Notes under the pieces: generated by a model
The model's input: the letters and a program-made list of their open reading frames with translations, nothing else
The model's database searches: none
Told to the model about the DNA's origin: nothing
Made by a program: the position numbers and the translations under genes
Shown here: one piece after another, positions 18,927 through 27,162 of the stretch
Layout of the letters: each line of letters begins with the position of its first letter
Numbering within the stretch: the first letter of the stretch is position 1
NCBI RefSeq assembly: GCF_030348945.1
Contig: NZ_JAUCEN010000002.1
Coordinates: forward strand, 310,001 to 374,000
Length of the DNA stretch: 64,000 nt
Direction: 5' to 3'
Origin: Peribacillus sp. ACCC06369
Lineage (GTDB): Bacteria; Bacillota; Bacilli; Bacillales; DSM-1321

Positions 18927-20274
18927 TTCACAAATTGTCTTGATGTCAATAACTTTTACTTTAACAATTATTCTCATGTTATGGAGACCATTTGGGATTA
19001 ATGAAACTATACCTACTACAATAGGGGCCTTGACTGTATTAGTTGCAGGCATTGTTCCTTGGATGGATGTTTTAAATATATTTGATATTATCAGTGGCGC
19101 TTCTTTAACCATATTATCCACCATAATGATGTCTATTGTACTTGAGAGCATTGGTTTTTTTAGGTGGATTGCTTTAAATATCATCATCCGGTCTAAGGGT
19201 TCAGGGGTTAGATTATTCGTTTATACTAATCTCCTATGTTTTTTCATGACAATGTTTTTCAATAACGATGGAAGTATCCTTATCACAACACCTATCATTA
19301 TTCACATTGTAACGTTACTAAAGATTAAACCTCACCAAAAAATCCCCTTTCTAATCTCAGGAGCTCTAATTGCAACGGCAGCGAGTGCCCCAATAGCAGT
19401 AAGCAATATTTCCAATTTGATTGCACTAAAAATTGTAGGACTGAGCCTTAATAGTTATATCAATATGATGTTTGTTCCTTCAATGATAGGGATTTTAACA
19501 ATCGGGTTATTACTTTATCTATATTTTAAGAAGGACCTTCCAAGGAAAATTCCCAGTGTACCTGTAAAATGGGATAAAACCTTTTCACGCTATGTGCAAA
19601 CTCATCCACTCGATGTTAAACAACAATCCGAAGATAATGATTGGGTGTTGTTTAAAATGAGTTTTGCAATCGTCATTTTAACTCGGGCGAGCTTCTTCGC
19701 ACTTACACCTTTTGGGGTTCCCTTGGAATTGATCGGTATGGTGGGAGCGTTCCTTTTGATATTACTGAGATGGTATAAAACCAAAACTGGTCTTAGCGAT
19801 ATTGTAAAGAAAACACCCTGGCATGTTCTTTTATTTGCTTTCAATATGTACGTGCTGGTATATGGTTTGAAGAATGTTGGCTTGAATGATTATTTAGTCA
19901 GCAATTTAAAACCCTTAATTATGGACAGTCCATTCAACGCTACCATGATCATGGGCATATTATTAACTATCCTATCCAATTTATTTAATAATCTTCCTGC
20001 AGTTATGATAGGGACTTTGTCGATAACAGAGATGGGATTGGATCCTCACCTTGTACAAATTGCTTATCTTGCTAACGTGATTGGAAGCGATATAGGTGCT
20101 TTGTTAACGCCTGTTGGTACGCTGGCTACATTAATTTGGATGTATATATTGAAGAAACACTCCATCAATATCTCCTGGGGAAAGTATCTTAAAGTTACCT
20201 TTTTGATAATTCCTATAGGGTTAATCGTAAGTTTAATCTCGCTGTATTTTTGGACCAATTGGTTATTAAAGTAG
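18919..20274 (+). CDS. ArsB/NhaD-superfamily permease
   Basis: 451 residues with about 11-12 membrane spans. The pattern FNNDGSILITTPIIIHIV in the first half and LFNNLPAVMIGTL in the second matches the paired NxD/NxP hairpins of the ArsB / ion-transporter superfamily, as does the GSDIGALLTPVGTLATLIW region. ArsB proteins export arsenite, but no ArsA, ArsR or ArsC is nearby, so the substrate may be another anion. It is read with three CotB-like genes and a coupled micro-ORF, which argues for a sporulation role by context only. GGAGG stands just before ATG 18919. Confidence 0.75.
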   Translation: MLSSQIVLMSITFTLTIILMLWRPFGINETIPTTIGALTVLVAGIVPWMDVLNIFDIISGASLTILSTIMMSIVLESIGFFRWIALNIIIRSKGSGVRLFVYTNLLCFFMTMFFNNDGSILITTPIIIHIVTLLKIKPHQKIPFLISGALIATAASAPIAVSNISNLIALKIVGLSLNSYINMMFVPSMIGILTIGLLLYLYFKKDLPRKIPSVPVKWDKTFSRYVQTHPLDVKQQSEDNDWVLFKMSFAIVILTRASFFALTPFGVPLELIGMVGAFLLILLRWYKTKTGLSDIVKKTPWHVLLFAFNMYVLVYGLKNVGLNDYLVSNLKPLIMDSPFNATMIMGILLTILSNLFNNLPAVMIGTLSITEMGLDPHLVQIAYLANVIGSDIGALLTPVGTLATLIWMYILKKHSINISWGKYLKVTFLIIPIGLIVSLISLYFWTNWLLK

Positions 20275-20289
20275 GAAGTAGGGGTGATT

Positions 20290-20958
20290 ATGAATAAAAT
20301 CTTACAAAATCTCAGAGGAAAAACAATTAAAATAGAAATTTCCGGAAAAAAATTTTTTTTCGGTACACTGGTTGATACTGGTGTTGATGTAGTGGTTATC
20401 TTTAATGGACAGGATTTTGTGTATCTTCCAATAATTCATATTCAAAATTGCAAAGTAAATACTACGGAAAACGAGGAGATTTCCCTTCCTGTAGACTCAC
20501 CTGGAATTGAAGCTGAGGAAGAATTATCACTAAGAAAAACTCTTTTATCCGCGAAAGGGATGTTCACGGAAATATACGTAACTGGTAACCAGCCTTTACA
20601 TGGTTATATAACAAGGGTGATGAATAATTACTTTGAATTCTATTCACCAGTTTATAAGACTATGTATATACCTTTAATTCATTTAAAGTGGATTATCCCA
20701 TACACAGACAATCAAACTCCTTATGGTTTAAGTAACAAGGATCTTCCTGTACATCCATCAAAACTTTCAATGGCAAGATCCTTTGACGTACAATTGGAAA
20801 AACTGGTCGGTAGCTTAATTATTTTAAATATAGGGGAAAATTCCAATTTAATTGGACAAATTAATAAGTTAGAAGATAATTTTGTTGAACTTATTACGGC
20901 AAGGGAGGAACCTGTATATTTAAATCTTCATCATATTAAAACAGTTCACCTACCCTGA
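20290..20958 (+). CDS. Third CotB-like protein, three modules, no repeat tail
   Basis: 222 residues. Three consecutive CotB-type beta modules are visible: LRGKTIKIEISGKKFFFGTL, then KGMFTEIYVTGNQPLHGYI, then LVGSLIILNIGENSNLIGQI, each ending in an LxHI/LIHLK element. The RGGPE turn is degenerate in all three and the charged C-terminal tail is absent. ATG 20290 has AGTAGGGG upstream and lies 15 bases after the permease stop, so it is in the same operon. Probably a coat scaffold protein by family resemblance. Confidence 0.7.
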   Translation: MNKILQNLRGKTIKIEISGKKFFFGTLVDTGVDVVVIFNGQDFVYLPIIHIQNCKVNTTENEEISLPVDSPGIEAEEELSLRKTLLSAKGMFTEIYVTGNQPLHGYITRVMNNYFEFYSPVYKTMYIPLIHLKWIIPYTDNQTPYGLSNKDLPVHPSKLSMARSFDVQLEKLVGSLIILNIGENSNLIGQINKLEDNFVELITAREEPVYLNLHHIKTVHLP

Positions 20959-20961
20959 ATT

Positions 20962-20986
20962 AAAGGCAGCAAATTTGCTGCCTTTT
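20962..20986 (+). terminator. Terminator of the coat operon
   Basis: AAAGGCAGC-AAAT-TTGCTGCCTTTT hairpin just after the stop of the third CotB-like gene. Confidence 0.85.
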
Positions 20987-21158
20987 AGTATTCCTTCTCT
21001 AAAGCGTAAACATACTTTACAGAACCCACTTCTTACATATCTATTAGTTCTATTAGTGAAAAAATAGGGGATTTGTTCAATCGGCTTTACTTTTCCCTCA
21101 TTTGATTATGGCTGGTGGCCTTGTCCATGGAGTGTTCGGAATCAAGGGAGTTTTTGTA

Positions 21159-21302
21159 CTAAAGTAACGGGTGCGTTAACTGAAGATTGGAGCTGTCTTT
21201 AAGGCAGATTTTCCCTCCATTAACACCATCACTCCCACAAGCTGATACAGCAATTACAAGCAATAAAACAAGACAGCCACTAAAAACCTTTTTTAAATTC
21301 AT
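21159..21302 (-). CDS. Short lipoprotein, probably truncated
   Basis: 47 residues from ATG 21302 (AAAGGAG 9 bases upstream) to TAG. It has a classical lipoprotein signal: NLKK head, hydrophobic core FSGCLVLLLVIAV and lipobox VSAC followed by GSDG. After the signal only about 25 residues remain, so the mature part is probably cut short. Family unknown. Confidence 0.5.
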   Translation of the reverse strand: MNLKKVFSGCLVLLLVIAVSACGSDGVNGGKICLKDSSNLQLTHPLL

Positions 21303-21510
21303 TTAACAAACTCCTTTTGTATTTATTGATCATATAAAAACCGCACCTTTTACAGTTTTTTTTTGAAGACACAATTCCGTATAAAATCATGCCTTCATCA
21401 CCATCAATAGTGAAGGCTTCAGTTAAAACACCATCTTTTTCTTCTAACTTCTTTATGTGTTTCTTTAATAACTCAGCTTGAATTGGATTTAAGGGTTTTT
21501 TCATTTTCAT
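21280..21510 (-). CDS. Small hypothetical protein
   Basis: 76 residues with a basic head (MKMKKPLNPIQAELLKKHIK), an acidic middle (IDGDEGMILYGIV) and a CKRC motif near the end. GGAGC stands upstream. Its end overlaps the start of the lipoprotein gene by 23 bases, so the two may be co-expressed, or one call may be wrong. No family recognised. Confidence 0.45.
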   Translation of the reverse strand: MKMKKPLNPIQAELLKKHIKKLEEKDGVLTEAFTIDGDEGMILYGIVSSKKNCKRCGFYMINKYKRSLLNEFKKGF

Positions 21511-21620
21511 GATAGTCGCTCCTTCTGATATTAATAGGTTAAGTTCTAAAATTGCTCTCTAAAAGTGTAAAGGGATTGCCTTTTTTATTGGATTTTTTAC
21601 GTATAGTCACCTAATAGGTT

Positions 21621-21641
21621 TGCTAACTTCTTTTTAACTTT
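21621..21641 (+). repeat. Arm-type integrase site candidate, right end
   Basis: TGCTAACTTC followed by TTTTAACTT resembles the left-end double repeat at 8554-8574 over about 20 positions, in the same orientation and also inside the island. Confidence 0.45.
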
Positions 21642-21730
21642 TCATTCCAACGTATACAATCTCCATTCTTAAAATCCAAGTTACACAAAGGTTTTGCCAG
21701 CCCATAAAAGAGCAAAAAACCACCTCTTAG

Positions 21731-21758
21731 ATGGGCGGCATGATGTAATCATCGCCTA
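21731..21758 (+). repeat. attR-like copy of the groEL 3' end
   Basis: Exact 28-base copy of 8483-8510 including the last six groEL codons and stop. It has no open frame of its own upstream. Marks the right boundary of the island; similarity continues to about 21782. Confidence 0.85.
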
Positions 21759-21832
21759 AATCCCTTGGAATATAGGGGTTTGACGAGGTTTCAGAATGAA
21801 TGCTCACCTAACATGTGAATATCTTTAAAGTT

Positions 21833-21865
21833 GAAGGCCACCCACGGTTTACTGTTGGCCTTTTT
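21833..21865 (+). terminator. Terminator-like hairpin (repeat family, copy 1)
   Basis: AAGGCCA...TGGCCTTTTT with an internal CCCACGGTTTACTG loop. The same hairpin design occurs at 42876-42908 and 49443-49478. Confidence 0.6.
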
Positions 21866-21886
21866 CTTCTTTGTTGAAAGGGAAAC

Positions 21887-22348
21887 TTCATACATCTAAT
21901 TTCAACGAAAGACATACATATAGTTCCGGGTGATGGGGGGGAACAGCAACTACTAGAGTATTTTCGAGTAAAAGGAACTGTTGGTAGTTGGATTGGAAAT
22001 GTTTTTAACTTAGTGAAGGATCATCCAAAGGCGGTTTTCCCTTTATTTGTATCTTTTGCTTCGGTTATTTTGCATGAGTTTGATAGGAAGCCCATAGTTG
22101 TAGATGTATCAGAGGAATCCAGCAGTGGTAAAGTGGTTTACTTCTACTCTGTGCATAAGTATGGGGGAATCCTAAAGTGTATATCGGAACTTTTAACTTA
22201 ACCAAAGTGGCTGTTGAAAGAAGATCTGCATTCCTGAATTCTTATCCTCAGATACTTGATCCATTCAAATGGAGTAAACGACACCCGAATGATTCAAACG
22301 ATGATCTATCAATTTGTGAATAACATAGGTGGGGATAGCTGGTTTTAA
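21887..22348 (+). pseudogene. DUF927-type protein remnant
   Basis: A reading frame with GTVGSWIGNVFNLVKDHPKA, VSFASVILHEF, VVDVSEESSSGK (start of a Walker-A-like TSQGKT segment) and, after frameshifts, TKVAVERRSAFLNSYPQILD and MIQTMIYQFVNN. These match the central part of DUF927 helicase/primase-like proteins of phages and mobile elements. The N- and C-terminal parts are gone and at least two frameshifts are present. It lies directly beyond the right repeat. Confidence 0.6.
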
Positions 22349-22367
22349 AAATATTTAGAAAATCCAG

Positions 22368-22500
22368 TTGACACCCCACCTACTACGTGTTACGATATAC
22401 TTGTATTTAGTCACACTGGATACCTGCACCACTGAATAGTGAGGTTGCAAAATTATTTTTAAGAAAAATAGTTGACAACACTGCTACTCGTTGTTAAAAT
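22368..22500 (+). promoter_or_regulatory. Two candidate promoters before padR
   Basis: TTGACA (22368-22373) with TACGAT (22391-22396), and TTGACA (22472-22477) with TAAAAT (22495-22500), both with 17-base spacers. The second is near consensus and is the likely promoter of padR. Confidence 0.55.
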
Positions 22501-22567
22501 GCACATGTAATAAGCAATACTTAATAGCGTGATTTCCCAAAGGCTATTAAGTAAAACTTTCCTTGGT

Positions 22568-22602
22568 ACTAAGTTATACTGAATATAAGTCAGACAAAAT
22601 AG
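22568..22602 (+). promoter_or_regulatory. Operator-like 35-bp element upstream of padR (copy 1)
   Basis: Contains TTATA-CTGAA-TATAA, an inverted repeat. 30 of 35 bases match the element at 23431-23465 before the ABC transporter genes. Likely PadR target sites; not proven. Confidence 0.5.
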
Positions 22603-22616
22603 GAGAGGTTCTGAAC

Positions 22617-22937
22617 ATGGAAAATTTAACTGAAATGCTGAAGGGTTCGCTGGAAGGCTGCGTGCTGGAAATCATCAGCCGCCATGAAACCTATGGCTAC
22701 GAGATTACTCGCCGCCTGAACGAGCTTGGGTTTACTGAAGTCGTGGAAGGGACGGTCTACACCATCCTCGTGCGATTAGAAAAGAAAAAACTGGTGAATA
22801 TAGAAAAGAAACCGTCAGATATGGGGCCGCCCCGCAAGTTTTACTCACTTAATGAGGCTGGCCGTCAGGAACTTGAATTGTTTTGGAAAAAATGGGATTT
22901 TGTATCATCAAAAATCAACGTCTTAAAGTCAATCTAG
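22617..22937 (+). CDS. PadR-family transcriptional regulator
   Basis: 106 residues: winged-helix PadR domain with LEIISRHETYGYEITRRL, VVEGTVYTILVRLEKK (wing) and GPPRKFYSLNEAGRQEL. ATG 22617 follows AGGAGAGG. PadR proteins usually repress an adjacent efflux pump and dissociate on binding its substrate; here DUF1048 and a two-gene ABC exporter follow. Base composition from here to about 25080 is clearly richer in G+C than the surroundings, suggesting transfer. Confidence 0.92.
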   Translation: MENLTEMLKGSLEGCVLEIISRHETYGYEITRRLNELGFTEVVEGTVYTILVRLEKKKLVNIEKKPSDMGPPRKFYSLNEAGRQELELFWKKWDFVSSKINVLKSI

Positions 22938-23007
22938 CTTCATAAGATATTCCGTACGATATTTTTGGAGTATCTTGTTCAGCTTTATAAAAAGGAGGAA
23001 AAATAAC

Positions 23008-23361
23008 ATGATGGAAATGTTCAAAAAAATGATTGGTGATAAAAAAGAATACAAGATGATGATGGCACGGGTTGAAGCCCTGCCAGAGGACTACCAGTTT
23101 GTATTTAAGAAAATTCAAAACTACATGTGGAATTTCTCAGCGGGCAGCGGGATGGATATGCTGCACATGCAGTATGAATTAATCGAGTTGTTCGAAGCCG
23201 GTGCGGCGGAAGGCAGACAAGTGCTGGAAATCACTGGGGACGACGTGGCGTCCTTTGCCGATGAACTAGTGGCAAACGCTAAAACCTATGTCGCCAAGTA
23301 TCGTGAAGATTTGAATCAGAGTATCATGAAGCGTTTGGGAAAAAATAAATTCAATAGATAA
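23008..23361 (+). CDS. DUF1048-family protein
   Basis: 117 residues, mostly helical (MMEMFKKMIGDKKEYKMMMA; LPEDYQFVFKKIQNYMWNF; DVASFADELVANAKTYVAKY). The family is commonly found beside PadR regulators and ABC exporters in Firmicutes; its role is unknown. AAAGGAGG 10 bases before ATG 23008. Confidence 0.85.
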   Translation: MMEMFKKMIGDKKEYKMMMARVEALPEDYQFVFKKIQNYMWNFSAGSGMDMLHMQYELIELFEAGAAEGRQVLEITGDDVASFADELVANAKTYVAKYREDLNQSIMKRLGKNKFNR

Positions 23362-23367
23362 TACCGA

Positions 23368-23422
23368 CTGAATAGCTGGTTATAAATGTGAATTACCACC
23401 TTCGCTATTCAGTTATATTTTT
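23368..23422 (+). terminator. Hairpin after DUF1048 gene
   Basis: CTGAATAGCTGGT...ACCACC-TTC-GCTATTCAG long stem, then TTATATTTTT. Probable terminator, which would give the ABC genes their own transcript. Confidence 0.65.
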
Positions 23423-23430
23423 AACTCAGT

Positions 23431-23465
23431 AGTAAGTTATACAGATTATCAGTCAGACTAAATAG
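23431..23465 (+). promoter_or_regulatory. Operator-like 35-bp element before the ABC genes (copy 2)
   Basis: 30/35 match to 22568-22602, with the same AAGTTATAC and CAGTCAGAC blocks. Suggests that PadR controls both its own gene and the exporter. Confidence 0.5.
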
Positions 23466-23560
23466 ATGAGTATAGGCAATCTAGCTCCGCAAGGCGCTGA
23501 CCGGATAATTACGGATCTCGCAAGCGACCTTGCTGCGCATTTTATAAGGAGGAAAAAAGT

Positions 23561-24322
23561 ATGAGCAATGCAGCGATTTCTGTAAAAGGGTTAAAAAAAT
23601 CCTTTAAAGACAAGGAAGTCTTAAAGGGGGTGGATTTTGAGGTGCGGCGTGGCGAAATTTTCGCACTGCTGGGCTCAAATGGAGCGGGCAAGACGACGAC
23701 GGTCAACATCCTCTCGACGCTGATGAAGGCTGATGGCGGCGAAGTAGGTATTTGCGGCTTTGACGTCCAGCGTCAACCGGATCATGTTCGCCAGAGCATC
23801 AGCCTGACAGGGCAGTTCGCAGCTTTAGACGGCATGCTCACCGGGCGGGAAAACCTGATGATGATCGCCAAGTTGCGGGGAGTTTCCAATCCCGCTCAAG
23901 TCGCCGACGATCTGCTTGCAAAATTCAGCCTGACCGATGCGGCCAACCGCCGGGCGGACAAATATTCCGGCGGGATGAAGCGCCGGCTTGACATCGCCAT
24001 GAGTCTGATCGGGACGCCAGCAGTCATTTTTCTCGACGAACCGACGACAGGGCTTGACCCCGAAGCGCGGATTGAAGTCTGGGATACCGTCAAGGAGCTT
24101 GCCGACGGAGGCACAACCATCTTGCTGACGACCCAGTACCTGGAGGAAGCCGAACAACTGGCGGATCGTATCGCCATCCTGCATGGCGGAAAAATCATCT
24201 CGACCGGGACCCTTACCGAACTCAAGGAGATGTTCCCGCCAGCGAAAGTGGAGTACATCGAGAAGCAGCCGACATTGGAGGAAATTTTCCTTGCGATCAT
24301 CGGCAAAAAGGAGGAGATGTAA
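23561..24322 (+). CDS. ABC exporter ATP-binding protein (DrrA type)
   Basis: 253 residues. Walker A GSNGAGKTTT, signature YSGGMKRRLD, Walker B VIFLDEPTTGLD, and an H-loop region replaced by LLTTQYLEEAEQLADRI, typical of the daunorubicin-resistance ABC subfamily. The C-terminal KQPTLEEIFLAII tail is also typical. GGAGG precedes ATG 23561. The permease ATG follows the stop directly. GC-rich codon use. Confidence 0.95.
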   Translation: MSNAAISVKGLKKSFKDKEVLKGVDFEVRRGEIFALLGSNGAGKTTTVNILSTLMKADGGEVGICGFDVQRQPDHVRQSISLTGQFAALDGMLTGRENLMMIAKLRGVSNPAQVADDLLAKFSLTDAANRRADKYSGGMKRRLDIAMSLIGTPAVIFLDEPTTGLDPEARIEVWDTVKELADGGTTILLTTQYLEEAEQLADRIAILHGGKIISTGTLTELKEMFPPAKVEYIEKQPTLEEIFLAIIGKKEEM

Positions 24323-25072
24323 ATGAAAAGCAAAACAGGGGTATTACTAGGACGTTTAATGCGCAACATCATGCGCAGCCCGGATACAATTATCACGGTG
24401 GCGATTACGCCGATTATGATGCTGCTGCTGTTTGTCTACGTATTTGGCGGCGCCATAGAGACAGGCACGGACAACTACGTCAATTATTTATTGCCGGGAA
24501 TCTTGCTGATGGCTATCGCATCCGGCGTCGCTTACACTTCCGTGCGGTTGTTTACGGATGTTAAGAGCGGGCTAATGGCGCGTTTCATTACCATGCCCAT
24601 CAAGCGCTCGTCGGTATTGTGGGCTCACGTGTTGACCTCGCTTGTTTCCAATGCGCTTACTGTTGTGGTGGTTATCCTCGTCGCGCTCTTGATGGGCTTC
24701 CGTTCCAGCGCTGGTATCCTGGATTGGCTCGCGGTAGCTGGGATACTCGCGCTGTTTACGCTGGCGCTGACATGGCTGGCGATCATTCCCGGATTGACAG
24801 CGGGGTCTATGGAAGGGGCAACAGCCTACTCGTACCCGCTGATTTTCCTGCCGTTTATCAGTTCGGCCTTTGTCCCCACCGAAACCATGCCTAAAATTGT
24901 CCGTGCGTTCGCTGAGAACCAGCCCGTGACTTCAATCGTGAATGCGATTCGTGCCCTCTTGTATGAAGGGTCTGTTGGCAACGATATCTGGATCGCGCTT
25001 GCCTGGTGCGTCGGCATCATGGTCATCGCTTACTTCTTCGCCAGTAAAGTATTTAAACGCCAGTTAGGGTAA
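24323..25072 (+). CDS. ABC-2 type exporter permease
   Basis: 249 residues, six predicted spans, with the ABC-2 layout and LLPGILLMAIASG, PIKRSSVLWAH and ENQPVTSIVNAIRALL motifs common to DrrB-type permeases. It partners the ATPase immediately upstream in a likely drug or lipid exporter controlled by PadR. Confidence 0.93.
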   Translation: MKSKTGVLLGRLMRNIMRSPDTIITVAITPIMMLLLFVYVFGGAIETGTDNYVNYLLPGILLMAIASGVAYTSVRLFTDVKSGLMARFITMPIKRSSVLWAHVLTSLVSNALTVVVVILVALLMGFRSSAGILDWLAVAGILALFTLALTWLAIIPGLTAGSMEGATAYSYPLIFLPFISSAFVPTETMPKIVRAFAENQPVTSIVNAIRALLYEGSVGNDIWIALAWCVGIMVIAYFFASKVFKRQLG

Positions 25073-25082
25073 GGACACCATT

Positions 25083-25301
25083 ATGGGATTAGCCATATCA
25101 ATAGTCAGCCGCTGCGATGAATGCATTTGCTATCACATGGATGGCTGCTTAAATGCCGGGGTAACCATCGAAGAAATCATGGAAACCCTCAAAATTGGTG
25201 TGATTGGTGGCGGCTCGATCACTTATCCCAACGCGAGGTTTGCCATGCATGCTTTAGAAGAATTTACAGCGGGTAGTGCTCTTTCTCAGGAGAAATTATA
25301 A
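25083..25301 (+). CDS. Carboxymuconolactone-decarboxylase/AhpD-like protein, N-terminally short
   Basis: 72 residues beginning MGLAISIVSRCDECICYHMD, which is the CxxCxxxH core of the AhpD-like fold, then GVTIEEIMETLKIGVIGGG. Relatives usually have about 35 more residues before this core (the KELIALA helix), so the gene is probably truncated at its 5' end. Starts 10 bases after the permease. Confidence 0.65.
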   Translation: MGLAISIVSRCDECICYHMDGCLNAGVTIEEIMETLKIGVIGGGSITYPNARFAMHALEEFTAGSALSQEKL

Positions 25302-25912
25302 TAATAAAGCCCATAGATATAATTGACAGTAAAAGAGTAGATTCCGAGGCAAAATCGCTTTGGTAATCAATGTCATTAACTTAAGGAACTATGGATTACA
25401 TTTCAGTTGGAATGTGATTCATAGTCTTATAGCGATTGTCAGCATTGTAAAAGCCGTAATACCTAAAGTGATTGCAATTGTCCAAAAGTTCCAGTCAGGT
25501 TAACGCTGCTGAATCTCCTTTACTCCTACACCTGCTTCAATTAAAAGGGATGTGTGAGTATATAAGAGGGTTCAATGTATCTTAAGTGAATATACGAAAT
25601 TTGTGCGAGTGTGTAATTTGCAACAAAAAAGGGGGAATCTTAAGGATAAGGCTGGCCAGTTTTCTAAAGGCACGGGACCAAGCGCCAGGCCCAACCAGAT
25701 GTAACATCCACAATGGATAAGGATAGATAGAGGCTATGCAAGAGAAGAAAGGTAAGCGAATAGATGATCTAATCCTATATGGAAACAGAAGAAAGGAAAA
25801 GGAAACCTTATCGCTATCCCTAACGACTTCTGGATAGGCTATACTTATCTAGACAGAAAATTTAAGGTCAGGTAGACTACAGATACAACTAGTAATAGAA
25901 AAGAGGTCCGAT
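25302..25912. other. Gene-free stretch with integrase relic
   Basis: No intact gene. Contains the integrase fragment at 25501-25566 and, beyond it, a G/A-rich leader of about 330 bases before the MerR-like gene. Nothing else supportable. Confidence 0.4.
25501..25566 (-). pseudogene. Second tyrosine-integrase fragment
   Basis: Minus strand reads YTHTSLLIEAGVGVKEIQQR, the segment after the catalytic HSLRHTHTSLL box of phage integrases, then a stop. It resembles the corresponding part of the decayed integrase at 8604-9783. Only about 20 residues remain. Confidence 0.7.
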
Positions 25913-26620
25913 ATGCGACGTGATATACAATTGAATGAAAGAGCTTTCTCTTCCAAGGAAGTGGCAGAAGAAGTGGGGATTGCAACTCCCACTGTTCGAA
26001 AGTATGGTCAAATTTTAGAGCGGAATGGATATGAGTTTTTGAAAGATGGAGATCGACGTATCTTTGTTCAATCTGACATCGGAGCGCTTATAGCGCTACG
26101 CGATACGGACAAGCCCCTAGACGATACAGCTAAAGACCTTGTATATCAACAAAAAGAAAGATTAGAAGGATCCGATGAAACACAGATAGCGATACCCGAT
26201 ACATATGAAAATTTACCCCACGACCCCAATCAATTAAACGAGGTCTTAATGTTTTTAGTCAATGAACTCGCAGCCACACGTGAAATGAATGTCCAACTGA
26301 CAAACGATATGTCACAGCTTAAAACAAAGGTTTCCCGGCTCCAGCAAGATCATCATGTTATAAGTTCTAGTATTGGAAATTCAGCGCAAAGAACTAATGC
26401 TAAAATTGAACAATTAACTGAACAACAAAATACCCATTACGAAACATTGCTGGAACAAGAAAAACAAAAAAGTGAACTCTTACAAAAAGAAATACAAAGT
26501 ATGCGGGACGAACAGAAAAAAGAATGGAGTTCACAAAATGAATTTAATAAACGTTTAGAAGAGTCTATACAAAAACGTTCCGAAAAATGGCGGGGGCTTT
26601 TCTCCATATTCAAAAAATAA
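25913..26620 (+). CDS. MerR-type HTH protein with coiled coil (DUF3967/RacA-like), intact copy
   Basis: 235 residues. The N-terminal helix-turn-helix is of MerR type (FSSKEVAEEVGIATPTVRKY, then NGYEFLKDGDRRIFVQSDI), followed by a linker, a long coiled coil (about residues 110-225, Gln/Glu/Lys-rich), and an aromatic C-terminus (WRGLFSIFKK). Such proteins occur on Bacillus plasmids and resemble RacA/partition-type DNA-binding proteins. Role unknown. The ribosome-binding site is AAAGAGG. Two decayed copies follow in tandem. Confidence 0.8.
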   Translation: MRRDIQLNERAFSSKEVAEEVGIATPTVRKYGQILERNGYEFLKDGDRRIFVQSDIGALIALRDTDKPLDDTAKDLVYQQKERLEGSDETQIAIPDTYENLPHDPNQLNEVLMFLVNELAATREMNVQLTNDMSQLKTKVSRLQQDHHVISSSIGNSAQRTNAKIEQLTEQQNTHYETLLEQEKQKSELLQKEIQSMRDEQKKEWSSQNEFNKRLEESIQKRSEKWRGLFSIFKK

Positions 26621-27092
26621 GGTGACTGTAAAGGTTTTTTGCCTAGCTGTGTATTGATTTGTGGAAGCAAATTATTGATGTAGAAACATTTGATAAATAT
26701 TTTTTGAATAAATAATGATTGATAAAAGCATTGAGATGCGAATCCATAAAACTTTTAAAAAATCATAGTGCCATATATGATTCGCGTAGCTGGAAACACA
26801 GAATTTAGAAAGAATATTTCAACTTTACAGGATTTGGTGCCTGCTATGTAAGAGCTCGGCGATATCACTGTATCAGACGTTCTACCAAAGGCAAATGAAG
26901 GCTCAATTGAAATTCATTGGAGATTTGTTTAAGCGCTATGCATCTAAAACAAAATACACAATTTGAAGCAAGCAAAAAAGGTAGTTTGATAAAATGGGAG
27001 TTGAGGCGGTTGAGAACTTGTATTCAAAAACAAGAGTCATCCTCACTAGAGTTGCTCCAGACAGGGATTGATCGGCTCTTTTTTTGTGTTTC

Positions 27093-27109
27093 ATATCGCT
27101 GAGCGATAT
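27093..27109 (+). repeat. Palindrome upstream of decayed copy 2
   Basis: ATATCGC-TGA-GCGATAT, 70 bases before the ATG of copy 2. A related GTATCGC-TGG-GCGATAT stands at 27634-27650 at the same distance from copy 3. Confidence 0.6.
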
Positions 27110-27162
27110 AACTTGCAAATAAATTCAAAACCTTTAAGTTTAATAGAAAAGCGGCGTTCGAT

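Noticed and set aside
18919..20274. Calling the permease an arsenite pump
   Set aside because: Family resemblance is to the ArsB/NhaD superfamily only; there are no other ars genes, so the substrate is left open.
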